A stretch of 64,000 bases of DNA from Algoriphagus yeomjeoni. Lineage in GTDB: Bacteria > Bacteroidota > Bacteroidia > Cytophagales > Cyclobacteriaceae. The stretch is from NCBI RefSeq assembly GCF_003259505.1, contig NZ_QLLK01000006.1, forward strand, positions 124,001-188,000. The letters are read 5' to 3'. Below are positions 45,084 to 51,937 of this stretch, in pieces (positions within the stretch are counted from its first letter, which is position 1; each line of letters starts with the position of its first letter). A program made the position numbers and the translations under genes. The notes beneath the pieces are model-generated. The model was not told the DNA's origin. It did no database searches and worked only from the letters and a program-made list of their open reading frames with translations.

Positions 45084-46349
45084 TCAATCTAGTTTCTTCC
45101 CAAACTCCTTCGGATACTTCACGCTTGCAGCGATTGCCAGTGCTGGAATCATAGCAATACCTACCCAAATGAAGAACCCTGTGTAGCCTAGCCATTCCTG
45201 GATGTAGCCGGAGATCATCCCTGGGAACATCATTCCCATGGCCATAAAGCCTGTTGCTAGGGCATAATGGGAGGTTTTGAAAAGCCCTTCGGCCAGGTAA
45301 ATCAGGAAGATCATGTAGGCAGCAAATCCGAATCCGTAGCCAAATTGCTCAATGACCACTACGCTTCCAGCAAAGAATATATTTTCTGGTTGGAAATGCG
45401 CCAACGCGATGTATAGCAAGTTAGGTAGGTTGAGCGAAAGTGCCATCGGGATCATCCACTTGCCCAATCCATCTCGGGAAATGGCGATTCCACCTAAAAT
45501 TCCGCCCAAAAGCAAGGCAATCACGCCGATGGTTCCATACATAAAACCAACTTCAGAAGTACTCAAAGCCAATCCTCCTTTTTCTTTGACATCGAGTAAA
45601 AATGGGGAAGCCATCTTCACCAATTGTGATTCTCCAAGTCTATAGAGTAAGACGAATGCAAGGGAAATTCCAATGTTTTTCTTGGTGAAGAAGGTGCTGA
45701 ATACCTTTCCGAAACTTGCTTCTCGAGTAGTTTTCTCCGTTGATTCTTCTTCAACTTTTGGAGTAAAGAAATAATTGATAGTGGTGAGAAGAAGCATCAA
45801 TACGGCTACAATAATCATAGTATAGGACCAAGCTTTACTGTTGTCACCAAGTGAAGTTTCCAAATAACCGGCTACCATCACGATCAGGCCTTGACCTGTG
45901 ATCATTCCAATTCTGTAGAAAGTACCTCTTAGCCCCACGAAGAAGGATTGCTGCTCAGGCTTCAGAGCGATCAGATACATTCCATCGGAAGCGATGTCAT
46001 TTGTGGCGGAAGCAAATGCTCCCATCCAGAAGAAAGCCAAAGTCATAAAGAAGAAGTTACTGCCCGAAGTGGTAAGTCCAACGCCTAAAAAGACAAGTGC
46101 AAGAACTAATTGCATGCTTAGGAACCATTTTCTCTTTGTGCCAAAAAGATCCACAATCGGGCTCCAGATGGGTTTAATTACCCAAGGGAGGTAGAGTAAA
46201 CTGGTGTACAACCCAATGTCCGAATTGGAGACACCGAGCTTTTTGTACATGATGACTGAGACTACTATGATGACGATGTAAGGAATTCCCTCTGTCATGT
46301 ATAGGGAAGGAATCCAGATCCAAGGGCTTTTTTGGGTGGTTTTACTCAT
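45084..46349 (-). CDS. AmpG-like muropeptide permease (MFS)
   Basis: Inner-membrane carrier of 421 residues with about 12 membrane segments. The opening SLYMTEGIPYIVIIVVSVIMYKKLGVS, the loop LPWVIKPIWSPIVDLFGTKRKWF and ATNDIASDGMYLIAL match AmpG, which imports GlcNAc-anhydroMurNAc peptides with protons. Neighbours on both sides act on peptidoglycan, which supports this assignment over other MFS substrates. The ATG overlaps the GNAT stop by 4 bases. No ampR or ampC was seen. Confidence 0.88.
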   Translation of the reverse strand: MSKTTQKSPWIWIPSLYMTEGIPYIVIIVVSVIMYKKLGVSNSDIGLYTSLLYLPWVIKPIWSPIVDLFGTKRKWFLSMQLVLALVFLGVGLTTSGSNFFFMTLAFFWMGAFASATNDIASDGMYLIALKPEQQSFFVGLRGTFYRIGMITGQGLIVMVAGYLETSLGDNSKAWSYTMIIVAVLMLLLTTINYFFTPKVEEESTEKTTREASFGKVFSTFFTKKNIGISLAFVLLYRLGESQLVKMASPFLLDVKEKGGLALSTSEVGFMYGTIGVIALLLGGILGGIAISRDGLGKWMIPMALSLNLPNLLYIALAHFQPENIFFAGSVVVIEQFGYGFGFAAYMIFLIYLAEGLFKTSHYALATGFMAMGMMFPGMISGYIQEWLGYTGFFIWVGIAMIPALAIAASVKYPKEFGKKLD

Positions 46350-46867
46350 GATTTTCGAATCAGGTTTTCGTAGATACTGATGTCTGAACCCTCTATTATT
46401 TTTGCATTTACTGTCTTCTCGTAAAATTCTGCCGGTCCGATACCGCCAATGATTGCATAGACATAACCCATTTCCCTCATGGATTCCAGTGATTTGATCA
46501 GGAGGATTTTACCGATTCCTTTTCCTCGCTCGGACTCTAATGTGCCTGTGGGACCAAAGAAATTACGCGCAGTGCTTTCATAGCATGCAAAACCTATGAT
46601 ATCATTTCCTCTTTGCGCCAGCCAACAAGCGACCGGCTGCCTGCTGAAAGCGACTTCTACTTCTGACTGCCAATACTCACCAAAATGCTCCAAAACCCAG
46701 TTGCTTACGAAATGCTTCTCTGGAGCAATTGCTCTTCGAAAGACCACTTTCTCCTTTTTCAATAACCCTGCTTCTTCTAAAGAAACATCCGGTAAACCGG
46801 TTAAACGGACAAGCATGTCTTGCATAAGTGGGGATTTAAGGTATTTGGTAAACTTGGGTTTGGACAA
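46346..46867 (-). CDS. GNAT-family N-acetyltransferase
   Basis: A 173-residue acetyltransferase. The GNAT core starts with VVFRRAIAPEKHFV near 42, and the acetyl-CoA loop is ERGKGIGKILL near 127 (family R/QxxGxG/A). It ends GPAEFYEKTVNAKII. It overlaps the GHL10 gene by 32 bases and the AmpG-like gene by 4, so it is embedded in the peptidoglycan block. Position suggests a muropeptide or amino-sugar substrate, such as acetylation of a free amino group, but this is inference. Confidence 0.82.
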   Translation of the reverse strand: MSKPKFTKYLKSPLMQDMLVRLTGLPDVSLEEAGLLKKEKVVFRRAIAPEKHFVSNWVLEHFGEYWQSEVEVAFSRQPVACWLAQRGNDIIGFACYESTARNFFGPTGTLESERGKGIGKILLIKSLESMREMGYVYAIIGGIGPAEFYEKTVNAKIIEGSDISIYENLIRKS

Positions 46868-48467
46868 TTCTTCCGTAATGGTCGATCCAACGGATGGCTA
46901 GGTATGTTGTATTTAGACTTTTTACTTCTAAAGTTCTGGCTCGCATACCACCGACCCACACCGGATGAATTTCGGCTTCAGCCAACTGGCTCAACTCATT
47001 TGCCCCTTGGATCAGTGCGTATCTGATGGCTGGATCAAGTGGATTTGCCATGCGAATAGTTGTCTTTTCTGAATTGGCTTCCACACTGAACACGACCGGG
47101 CTATCTATCACAGAAGGACCTTTTGGCTGGAATGCTGGCGGTAAAGTAGGTTCGTTATAAAGCTCTTTTTTTAGTAGTTGTGCTACATCCTGATTTTTGA
47201 TTTTCATGGATTTTGCGGAGAAAAAGGCATTTCCCTGAATGGTCGGAAGCGTTCGGGTGTAAGAGATCTGCGTATTAATCTCGCGTGGATTGTCCCAAGC
47301 AGCATCAGAATCATCACGGATTTTGTACGGTCCATTTCCAATGTAGATATTGGTATTAAAGTGATTTTTTGCCCACCAGTCATTCAGGATTCTATGCGAA
47401 GCCAGCTTATGGTCCATGCTCCAATAGAGTTGGGGGATCATGTAATCTACCCAGCCATTTTTCATCCATAGCAAGACATCCGCATAGAGATCGTCATAGT
47501 TTGTCTGTCCCGCGCGGGTAGGGGAGCCTTTCGGATCTTTGTCTTGATTTCTCCAAACTCCAAAAGGTGAAATCCCAAATTGCACCCAAGGCTTACTCTG
47601 CTTTATGGTTTGGTTCAGCGCTAGAATCAATTGGTTGACATTGTCACGCCTCCAGTCGTCCTGAGATTGTCCAGGTTTTTTATATCTATCGTAGGTTGAC
47701 TTATCCGGGAAGTCTAGTTTGGCTACTTTGTAAGGGTAGAAATAGTCATCAAAGTGAATAGCGTCTATGTCATAATTATCCACGATTTCTTTGATCACTG
47801 CCAATAAATGTGCTTGCACTGCTGGTAAACCTGGATTGTAGTAATACTTGGTATCGTATTTCAGCATCCAGTCACGATGCAAGTTATAGTCGTGCTCTGG
47901 GCTAAGATCAGAGGTGTTTAGGTTCATTGTTGCCCGATAAGGATTCAGCCAAGCGTGAAATTCCAATCCTCGGGCATGGGATTCATTGATCATCCAGGTA
48001 AGTGGATTTTCAGTTGTGTTTGGAGCTTGCCCTTGTTTTCCTGTCAGGTATTTGGACCATGGAGCCAAACTGCTTGGGTAGAAAGCATCCCCTGCTGTTC
48101 GTACTTGGACTATGACTGCGTTAAAATTTAGGTTTTTGTAGTAGTCAAGCAGATTGATGAAATCACGTTTTTGCTTTTCGTATGCGTCATCCGGTGAAAT
48201 AGGCCAATCGATATTAGCAACGGTGGCAATCCAAACTCCCCGAAATTCTCGTGGCATTTCTGGCATTTGAAAGGTCAACGGCTGTAAAGCAACCGGAGCC
48301 ATTGGCAGGGATTTTATTGGAAGATTTGCGCCAGGGTTTGTATTTGGTGAAGTCGTTATGGTACCATTTGGTTTACTCGCGGGAGTAATGGTTTTTTGTG
48401 ATTTACAGGAAGAAAGGAAGAGCCCGAAGGCAAGAATTATAAAAAGGTGCCTAGAATGGAATTGCAT
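46836..48467 (-). CDS. GHL10 (DUF187) glycoside hydrolase, lipoprotein, DigH/YngK-like
   Basis: A 543-residue lipoprotein (LFLSSC, lipid on Cys21). The TIM barrel begins EFRGVWIATVANIDWP near 72, and the acidic residues expected for catalysis fall in AIHFDDYFYPY and YMIPQLYWSMD. The GHL10 family includes E. coli DigH, which cleaves denuded glycan strands, and YngK of Bacillus. Placement next to an amidase, which denudes strands, fits that role well. A C-terminal beta domain (about 440-543) follows. It starts 10 bases after the amidase stop. Confidence 0.86.
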   Translation of the reverse strand: MQFHSRHLFIILAFGLFLSSCKSQKTITPASKPNGTITTSPNTNPGANLPIKSLPMAPVALQPLTFQMPEMPREFRGVWIATVANIDWPISPDDAYEKQKRDFINLLDYYKNLNFNAVIVQVRTAGDAFYPSSLAPWSKYLTGKQGQAPNTTENPLTWMINESHARGLEFHAWLNPYRATMNLNTSDLSPEHDYNLHRDWMLKYDTKYYYNPGLPAVQAHLLAVIKEIVDNYDIDAIHFDDYFYPYKVAKLDFPDKSTYDRYKKPGQSQDDWRRDNVNQLILALNQTIKQSKPWVQFGISPFGVWRNQDKDPKGSPTRAGQTNYDDLYADVLLWMKNGWVDYMIPQLYWSMDHKLASHRILNDWWAKNHFNTNIYIGNGPYKIRDDSDAAWDNPREINTQISYTRTLPTIQGNAFFSAKSMKIKNQDVAQLLKKELYNEPTLPPAFQPKGPSVIDSPVVFSVEANSEKTTIRMANPLDPAIRYALIQGANELSQLAEAEIHPVWVGGMRARTLEVKSLNTTYLAIRWIDHYGRIVQTQVYQIP

Positions 48468-48477
48468 AAACGGGTAA

Positions 48478-49161
48478 TCAGAGCGTTGGTACAGGGTTCA
48501 AATTTAAGTCAGACAGATTTTTTCGGAGTTTCTTCATAAAGTCATCTCCCGGATCGGTTTTTACCGTGCGATAGTCTGGATCGGCTTCTTTCCAAAGATC
48601 AGTGGTTTGGAAATTTTGGTATTCATGATGGCCAATTACATAGTCGATGTTATACTTTATATCCAAATATCTGATTAGTTCTTCGTTGGCTTTCAGTTGC
48701 TTCTTGTTAAGAGGCATGTCATCGCTTCCGATATTTTCTATTCCTATTGCAAGGTAATTCAACCCAATGGTATGCCTGGCGAAAGTAGTGTCAGGCAGTA
48801 GTCTAAAAATCGTGCCGTCCCGATCAATCAGAAATTGGCTAGAAACATTAAGGTTGCTAGCGCCAGTTAAATCCGCTCTGCCGCCTAATATTGGCGGATC
48901 AAAAACATCAAAAGTCATCTCGATATTATCAATTGCAGTCCAGTGAACTACTATCATTTTGGGGTTGATAGTTGCAGTTTTTTTATCCAGATCATGACGG
49001 GTTTTCAGGTATTGTAAGGATAAATTTTCTCTCTCCTTATTCCAAGTGATAGGTTTTTCTATTATTCGGAAAGTGGGTTTTGGGCTGCAGGAAATCTGAA
49101 AAAGTGAAAGAATGCAGATTAAAGTGTAAAGGAAAATCGTATTTAATGAATTGAACTTCAT
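48478..49161 (-). CDS. N-acetylmuramoyl-L-alanine amidase, lipoprotein (Amidase_2)
   Basis: Zinc amidase that cuts peptide from MurNAc. From ATG 49161 the protein has 227 residues and a lipoprotein signal (ILSLFQISC); the ATG at 49206 adds 15 residues before it. The Amidase_2/PGRP domain shows the first zinc His in VVHWTA near residue 67, RDGTIFRLL, ARHTIGLN, the conserved IGIENIGSDD, IGHHEY and the last ligands in KTDPGDDF. It leads the five-gene peptidoglycan block and is divergent from the DeoR-type regulator 188 bases away. Confidence 0.88.
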   Translation of the reverse strand: MKFNSLNTIFLYTLICILSLFQISCSPKPTFRIIEKPITWNKERENLSLQYLKTRHDLDKKTATINPKMIVVHWTAIDNIEMTFDVFDPPILGGRADLTGASNLNVSSQFLIDRDGTIFRLLPDTTFARHTIGLNYLAIGIENIGSDDMPLNKKQLKANEELIRYLDIKYNIDYVIGHHEYQNFQTTDLWKEADPDYRTVKTDPGDDFMKKLRKNLSDLNLNPVPTL

Positions 49162-49266
49162 GGTTTTATACAGGATTTGATATTCGAATTCAAAGTAGAA
49201 CAGCATTGCTTTGCACAGCTAAACTACCCAGAAAATTGCAGGATAGGCAATGAAAGAGAGCAATTT

Positions 49267-49299
49267 TTTGCCAGATATTTCAACTCATGATTATTTTTG
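49267..49299 (+). promoter_or_regulatory. Candidate promoter of the DeoR-type regulator
   Basis: TTTG (49267-49270), 21 bases, then TATTTTTG (49292-49299), a perfect TAnnTTTG box. The expected leader of about 45 bases ends at the ATG 49349, which supports that start over 49250. Confidence 0.55.
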
Positions 49300-49348
49300 C
49301 AAGTTTTTGCTGTTTTTCTTACTTTCCCAAACTGAAAAATATTATTCC

Positions 49349-50098
49349 ATGCTCAAAGAAGAAAGACAGAAGTATATTTTAGATCAAGTACACCTGCACC
49401 ACAGGGTTTTACTTAATGATTTATCGGACTCTTTAAATGTGTCAATAGATACTGTTAGACGTGATGTAAAGGAGCTGGATAGCGAGAAAAAGCTAAAGAA
49501 AGTTCACGGTGGGGCTACATCCTTTGGCTTTATGACCTTCACCAAAGACGACGGGAATATCTATCTGAAGTCCAAGAAAATATCCATAGCCGAAAAAACG
49601 GTGTCGCTGCTTTCAGATGGACAAGTGATCCTAATGAGTGGTGGTACTACCAATATGGAAGTGGCTAAGCTTATTCCTAAAAAGTTGGATTTAACTGTTT
49701 TTACCCCAAGTCTTCATGTGGCGATGGCCTTGCTTGATCATGAAAATGTGGAGGTGATATTTCTCGGTGGTAAACTTTTACACGAAGCGAAATTCGCAGT
49801 GGGAGGAACGGTAGTAAACGCGCTTGCGCAACTCCGTGTAGATATGTGCATACTGGGTACCGGATATCTGGACGCTCAGTTTGGATTGACTGAATTTGAT
49901 TGGGAGGTGATTCAGGTGAAGCAGGCGATGATCAGAGCGGCGAAAAAGACCGTGATACTTACTGTTTCTGATAAGCTTCATTCCGTACAAAAATACAAGA
50001 CCTGTGACATGACAGCTGTTCATACCCTGGTGACAGAACTTGATCCATCTGATCCAATGCTTGATGCATTCAGATCGTTTGAGTTGGTGTTGGTGTGA
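49349..50098 (+). CDS. DeoR/GlpR-family transcriptional regulator
   Basis: A 249-residue sugar-phosphate-responsive regulator. The N-terminal DeoR winged helix (1-57) reads LKEERQKYILDQV..LNDLSDSLNVSIDTVRRDVKELDSEKKLKKVHGGA. The C-terminal DeoRC domain (70-245) holds the phosphosugar-binding pattern LMSGGTTNMEVAKLI and ILGTGYLDAQFGLTEFD. The in-frame ATG at 49250 would add a 33-residue hydrophobic stretch upstream of the helix-turn-helix and starts before the predicted promoter, so 49349 is chosen. It is divergent from the peptidoglycan block, which it may control with an amino-sugar phosphate as inducer. Confidence 0.9.
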   Translation: MLKEERQKYILDQVHLHHRVLLNDLSDSLNVSIDTVRRDVKELDSEKKLKKVHGGATSFGFMTFTKDDGNIYLKSKKISIAEKTVSLLSDGQVILMSGGTTNMEVAKLIPKKLDLTVFTPSLHVAMALLDHENVEVIFLGGKLLHEAKFAVGGTVVNALAQLRVDMCILGTGYLDAQFGLTEFDWEVIQVKQAMIRAAKKTVILTVSDKLHSVQKYKTCDMTAVHTLVTELDPSDPMLDAFRSFELVLV

Positions 50099-50129
50099 GG
50101 TTATGATTTTTATAAATTGATTCAAGTAA

Positions 50130-50194
50130 ACCTCGAAGAGGTGAAAGTATTATAGAGGGAGTATTGATTATTTTTGGATTAACCCTGAAGGGGT
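50130..50194. repeat. REP hairpins upstream of the RAYT gene
   Basis: ACCTCGAAGAGGT (50130-50142) and ACCCTGAAGGGGT (50182-50194) precede the transposase. The second has its mirror-image relative downstream at 50721, giving the inverted arrangement typical of RAYT loci. Confidence 0.7.
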
Positions 50195-50245
50195 GTAATT
50201 ATATCGATTTTCTATAAATTGAATTGTTTTTTAATTGATCTAATT

Positions 50246-50716
50246 ATGGCTGGCACATTTTCTCAGGTTTATTTACAATATGTCTTTGCAGTAAAAGGAA
50301 GGGAAAATCTCCTGTTGAAGCCGTGGAGAGAGGAGGTGTTTAAATATATTTCAGGTATAATAGAAGGGAAGAAACAAAAGTCAATTATAGTGAATGGAGT
50401 TTCTGATCATGTGCATGTTTTTGTAGGACTTAAGCCATCAATGTCAATTTCTGATTTGATAAGAGATGTGAAGAATAATTCATCCAATTTTATTAATAAG
50501 AGGGGGTTTGTTCAAAACCATTTTGACTGGCAAGATGGATATGGAGTATTTTCCTATTCACATTCTCAACTGAATCAAGTTTATAAGTATATCTTAAATC
50601 AAGAAAATCACCATAAGAAAGTCAGTTTTAGAGATGAGTATTATGCATTCTTGAAAAAATTTGAAATTGATCACGAGGAGAAGTATTTGTTTGATTTTCT
50701 TGATGATACTCTATAA
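50246..50716 (+). CDS. REP-associated tyrosine transposase (RAYT, IS200-like Y1)
   Basis: A 156-residue single-strand HUH transposase (TnpA of the REP type). The His-x-His metal motif is DHVHVFVGL near residue 54, and the catalytic Tyr is in NQVYKYILNQENHH near 116. FSQVYLQYVFAVKGR at the N-terminus matches the IS200 family opening. The start at 50246 (MAGTFSQVY) is preferred; a Met 9 codons earlier only adds a hydrophobic stub. REP hairpins in inverted orientation flank it. It presumably mobilised these REPs; whether it is still active cannot be judged. Confidence 0.9.
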   Translation: MAGTFSQVYLQYVFAVKGRENLLLKPWREEVFKYISGIIEGKKQKSIIVNGVSDHVHVFVGLKPSMSISDLIRDVKNNSSNFINKRGFVQNHFDWQDGYGVFSYSHSQLNQVYKYILNQENHHKKVSFRDEYYAFLKKFEIDHEEKYLFDFLDDTL

Positions 50717-50720
50717 TGCC

Positions 50721-50733
50721 ACCCTTTCAGGGT
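50721..50733. repeat. REP hairpin downstream of the RAYT gene
   Basis: ACCCTTTCAGGGT, the reverse complement form of the upstream ACCCTGAAGGGGT, begins 4 bases after the stop codon. Confidence 0.7.
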
Positions 50734-50758
50734 TCCTGACATAGGTTTATTTAATTTT

Positions 50759-51201
50759 TCTATACTAATGACATCCCTTCGGGATTAGTGAATCTGAAAG
50801 GAGCAGTGATTGCCGAATCTTTTTTTTTTCTGGCTTTGTAATTTTAGTAGAAGAATTATCCCCCTAATTCTTAGGGTAATAGAGATATTATCAAACCTTG
50901 AAGAGTTGAAATGATTTTAGAAATAGAGCAAGGAAAACGGCTATTCGAACCCTGAAAGGGTGATATTGCCTTGGAAACTTTTAAATCTATACTAATGACA
51001 TCCCTTCGGGATTGATGAATCAGAAAGCAGTGGTGATTTCCCAATATTTATTCTGTAGTATCTGGCTTTGTTATTTTAGTAGAGGGGTTTTTCCCCTAAT
51101 TCTTAGGGTAATAGAGATATTTTCAAACCTCGAAGAGTTGAAATGATTTTAGAAATAGAGCAAGGAAAACGGCCATTCGAACCCTGAAAGGGTGGTATTG
51201 C
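50759..51201. repeat. Tandem duplication of a 227-232 bp REP-bearing unit
   Basis: Copy 1 starts at 50759 and copy 2 at 50986, both with tctatactaatgacatccc. Each contains the palindrome ATCCCTTCGGGAT, CCCCTAATTCTTAGGG, a CTyGAAGAG word (a half-degenerate REP) and ACCCTGAAAGGGT near its end. Copies differ by scattered substitutions and a few indels. No coding frame. Together with the RAYT gene this fills the 50717-51225 gap. Confidence 0.8.
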
Positions 51202-51225
51202 TATAAAATTTCAAGCCTAAATCTT

Positions 51226-51266
51226 GTGACCTCCGCGAAATTCTCTGCGAACTCGGTGGTTAAATA
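51226..51266. repeat. Dispersed intergenic repeat, CTCTGCGAACTCGGTGG form
   Basis: The words gtgacctccgcgaaattc, tctgcgaactcggtgg and ttaa belong to the family at 1552, 34769 and 43425, in the same orientation as 43425. Confidence 0.5.
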
Positions 51267-51271
51267 TCCAC

Positions 51272-51301
51272 AAAAAAAGCTTCCCATTTCTGAGAAGCTT
51301 T
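51272..51301 (-). terminator. Terminator of the HMA-protein gene
   Basis: On the minus strand AAAGCTTC pairs with GAAGCTTT over a 10-base loop and a T7 run follows, 8 bases after the stop codon. Confidence 0.8.
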
Positions 51302-51308
51302 CGAATAC

Positions 51309-51665
51309 TTAATTATCCTTTTTCTTTGGGATATCGTCATCGTGGGCGCCGTCCTTGCAGCATTCATCCAGTTTTGCGTAGGCTTTTGGATCGCGCTTAA
51401 GTGAGTCGGCATTATAGCCTACCATCGTCACTCGCTTTCTGAGTTTGTCTGGATCAGTTTTGGAGTCTAGGTAAGCGATATTCAACACTTTGGTTTCCAA
51501 GTCCAGATTCACAGATTTCACTCCTTTTTCGAAGGTGAGATCCTTTTCCAGTGTTTCCTTGCACATCTCGCAGATGGCAGATGTCTTGATTCCGATAGTT
51601 TTTACTTGTGCTTGTGCAGCGAATGCAAAAGCCGCGATAAAGAAGGTTAAGATTATTTTTTTCAT
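51309..51665 (-). CDS. Exported heavy-metal-associated (HMA) domain protein
   Basis: A 118-residue protein with a signal peptide (residues 1-19, MKKIILTFFIAAFAFAAQA) and one ferredoxin-like HMA domain. The metal-binding CxxC is in SAICEMCKE, and later strands read VKSVNLDLETKVLNIAY. A C-terminal tail with CC and Asp/His (DECCKDGAHDDD) could add metal ligands. It is likely a periplasmic copper-type metal carrier. It lies downstream of a TonB-dependent receptor on the same strand, with a small frame and a palindrome between. Confidence 0.85.
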   Translation of the reverse strand: MKKIILTFFIAAFAFAAQAQVKTIGIKTSAICEMCKETLEKDLTFEKGVKSVNLDLETKVLNIAYLDSKTDPDKLRKRVTMVGYNADSLKRDPKAYAKLDECCKDGAHDDDIPKKKDN

Positions 51666-51693
51666 GTGTTTATAATTTGTCTTTTAAAGGCCA

Positions 51694-51711
51694 TCCCGAT
51701 AGCTATCGGGA
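51694..51711. repeat. Perfect palindrome TCCCGATAGCTATCGGGA
   Basis: An 18-base perfect inverted repeat with no loop, between the HMA gene and the small frame. There is no T-run. I recognise similar CCCGATAGCTATCGGG words as frequent intergenic elements in Bacteroidota genomes. Confidence 0.6.
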
Positions 51712-51784
51712 GGAATCTCGCAGCGATTACAATCATGCCAGTGTGTGACTTTTTAGTAATGCTCGATTTCATAATTTCAGTTTT

Positions 51785-51925
51785 TTAATTTTTATGTTTT
51801 TCCGCCTTTGCCAGAATGAAGATGAGTGTATTGTAGGATTTGGGTGTCTTACTCGTTAAGGCTACATCGGTCACCCTTCTTCCGTATTCCGTCCTGTAAA
51901 ACAAAGCGGAAATAGTTACTGGCAT
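51785..51925 (-). CDS. Possible 46-residue protein after the TonB receptor
   Basis: The frame starts at ATG 51925, 13 bases after the TonB receptor stop, and runs to TAA. The product begins MPVTISALFYRTEYGRRV and is basic at both ends, with no Cys, His cluster or membrane segment. I do not recognise it. Position in the run receptor, small frame, HMA gene suggests it is transcribed, but such a short open frame can be chance. Confidence 0.3.
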   Translation of the reverse strand: MPVTISALFYRTEYGRRVTDVALTSKTPKSYNTLIFILAKAEKHKN

Positions 51926-51937
51926 AATTGCTAATTA

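Noticed and set aside
49250-49348. Longer N-terminus for the DeoR-type regulator
   Set aside because: DeoR proteins begin just before the winged helix; the extension is hydrophobic and precedes the predicted promoter.
50759-51201. CRISPR-like array
   Set aside because: Only two units of about 230 bp, with REP hairpins and no spacers or cas genes; it is a tandem duplication.
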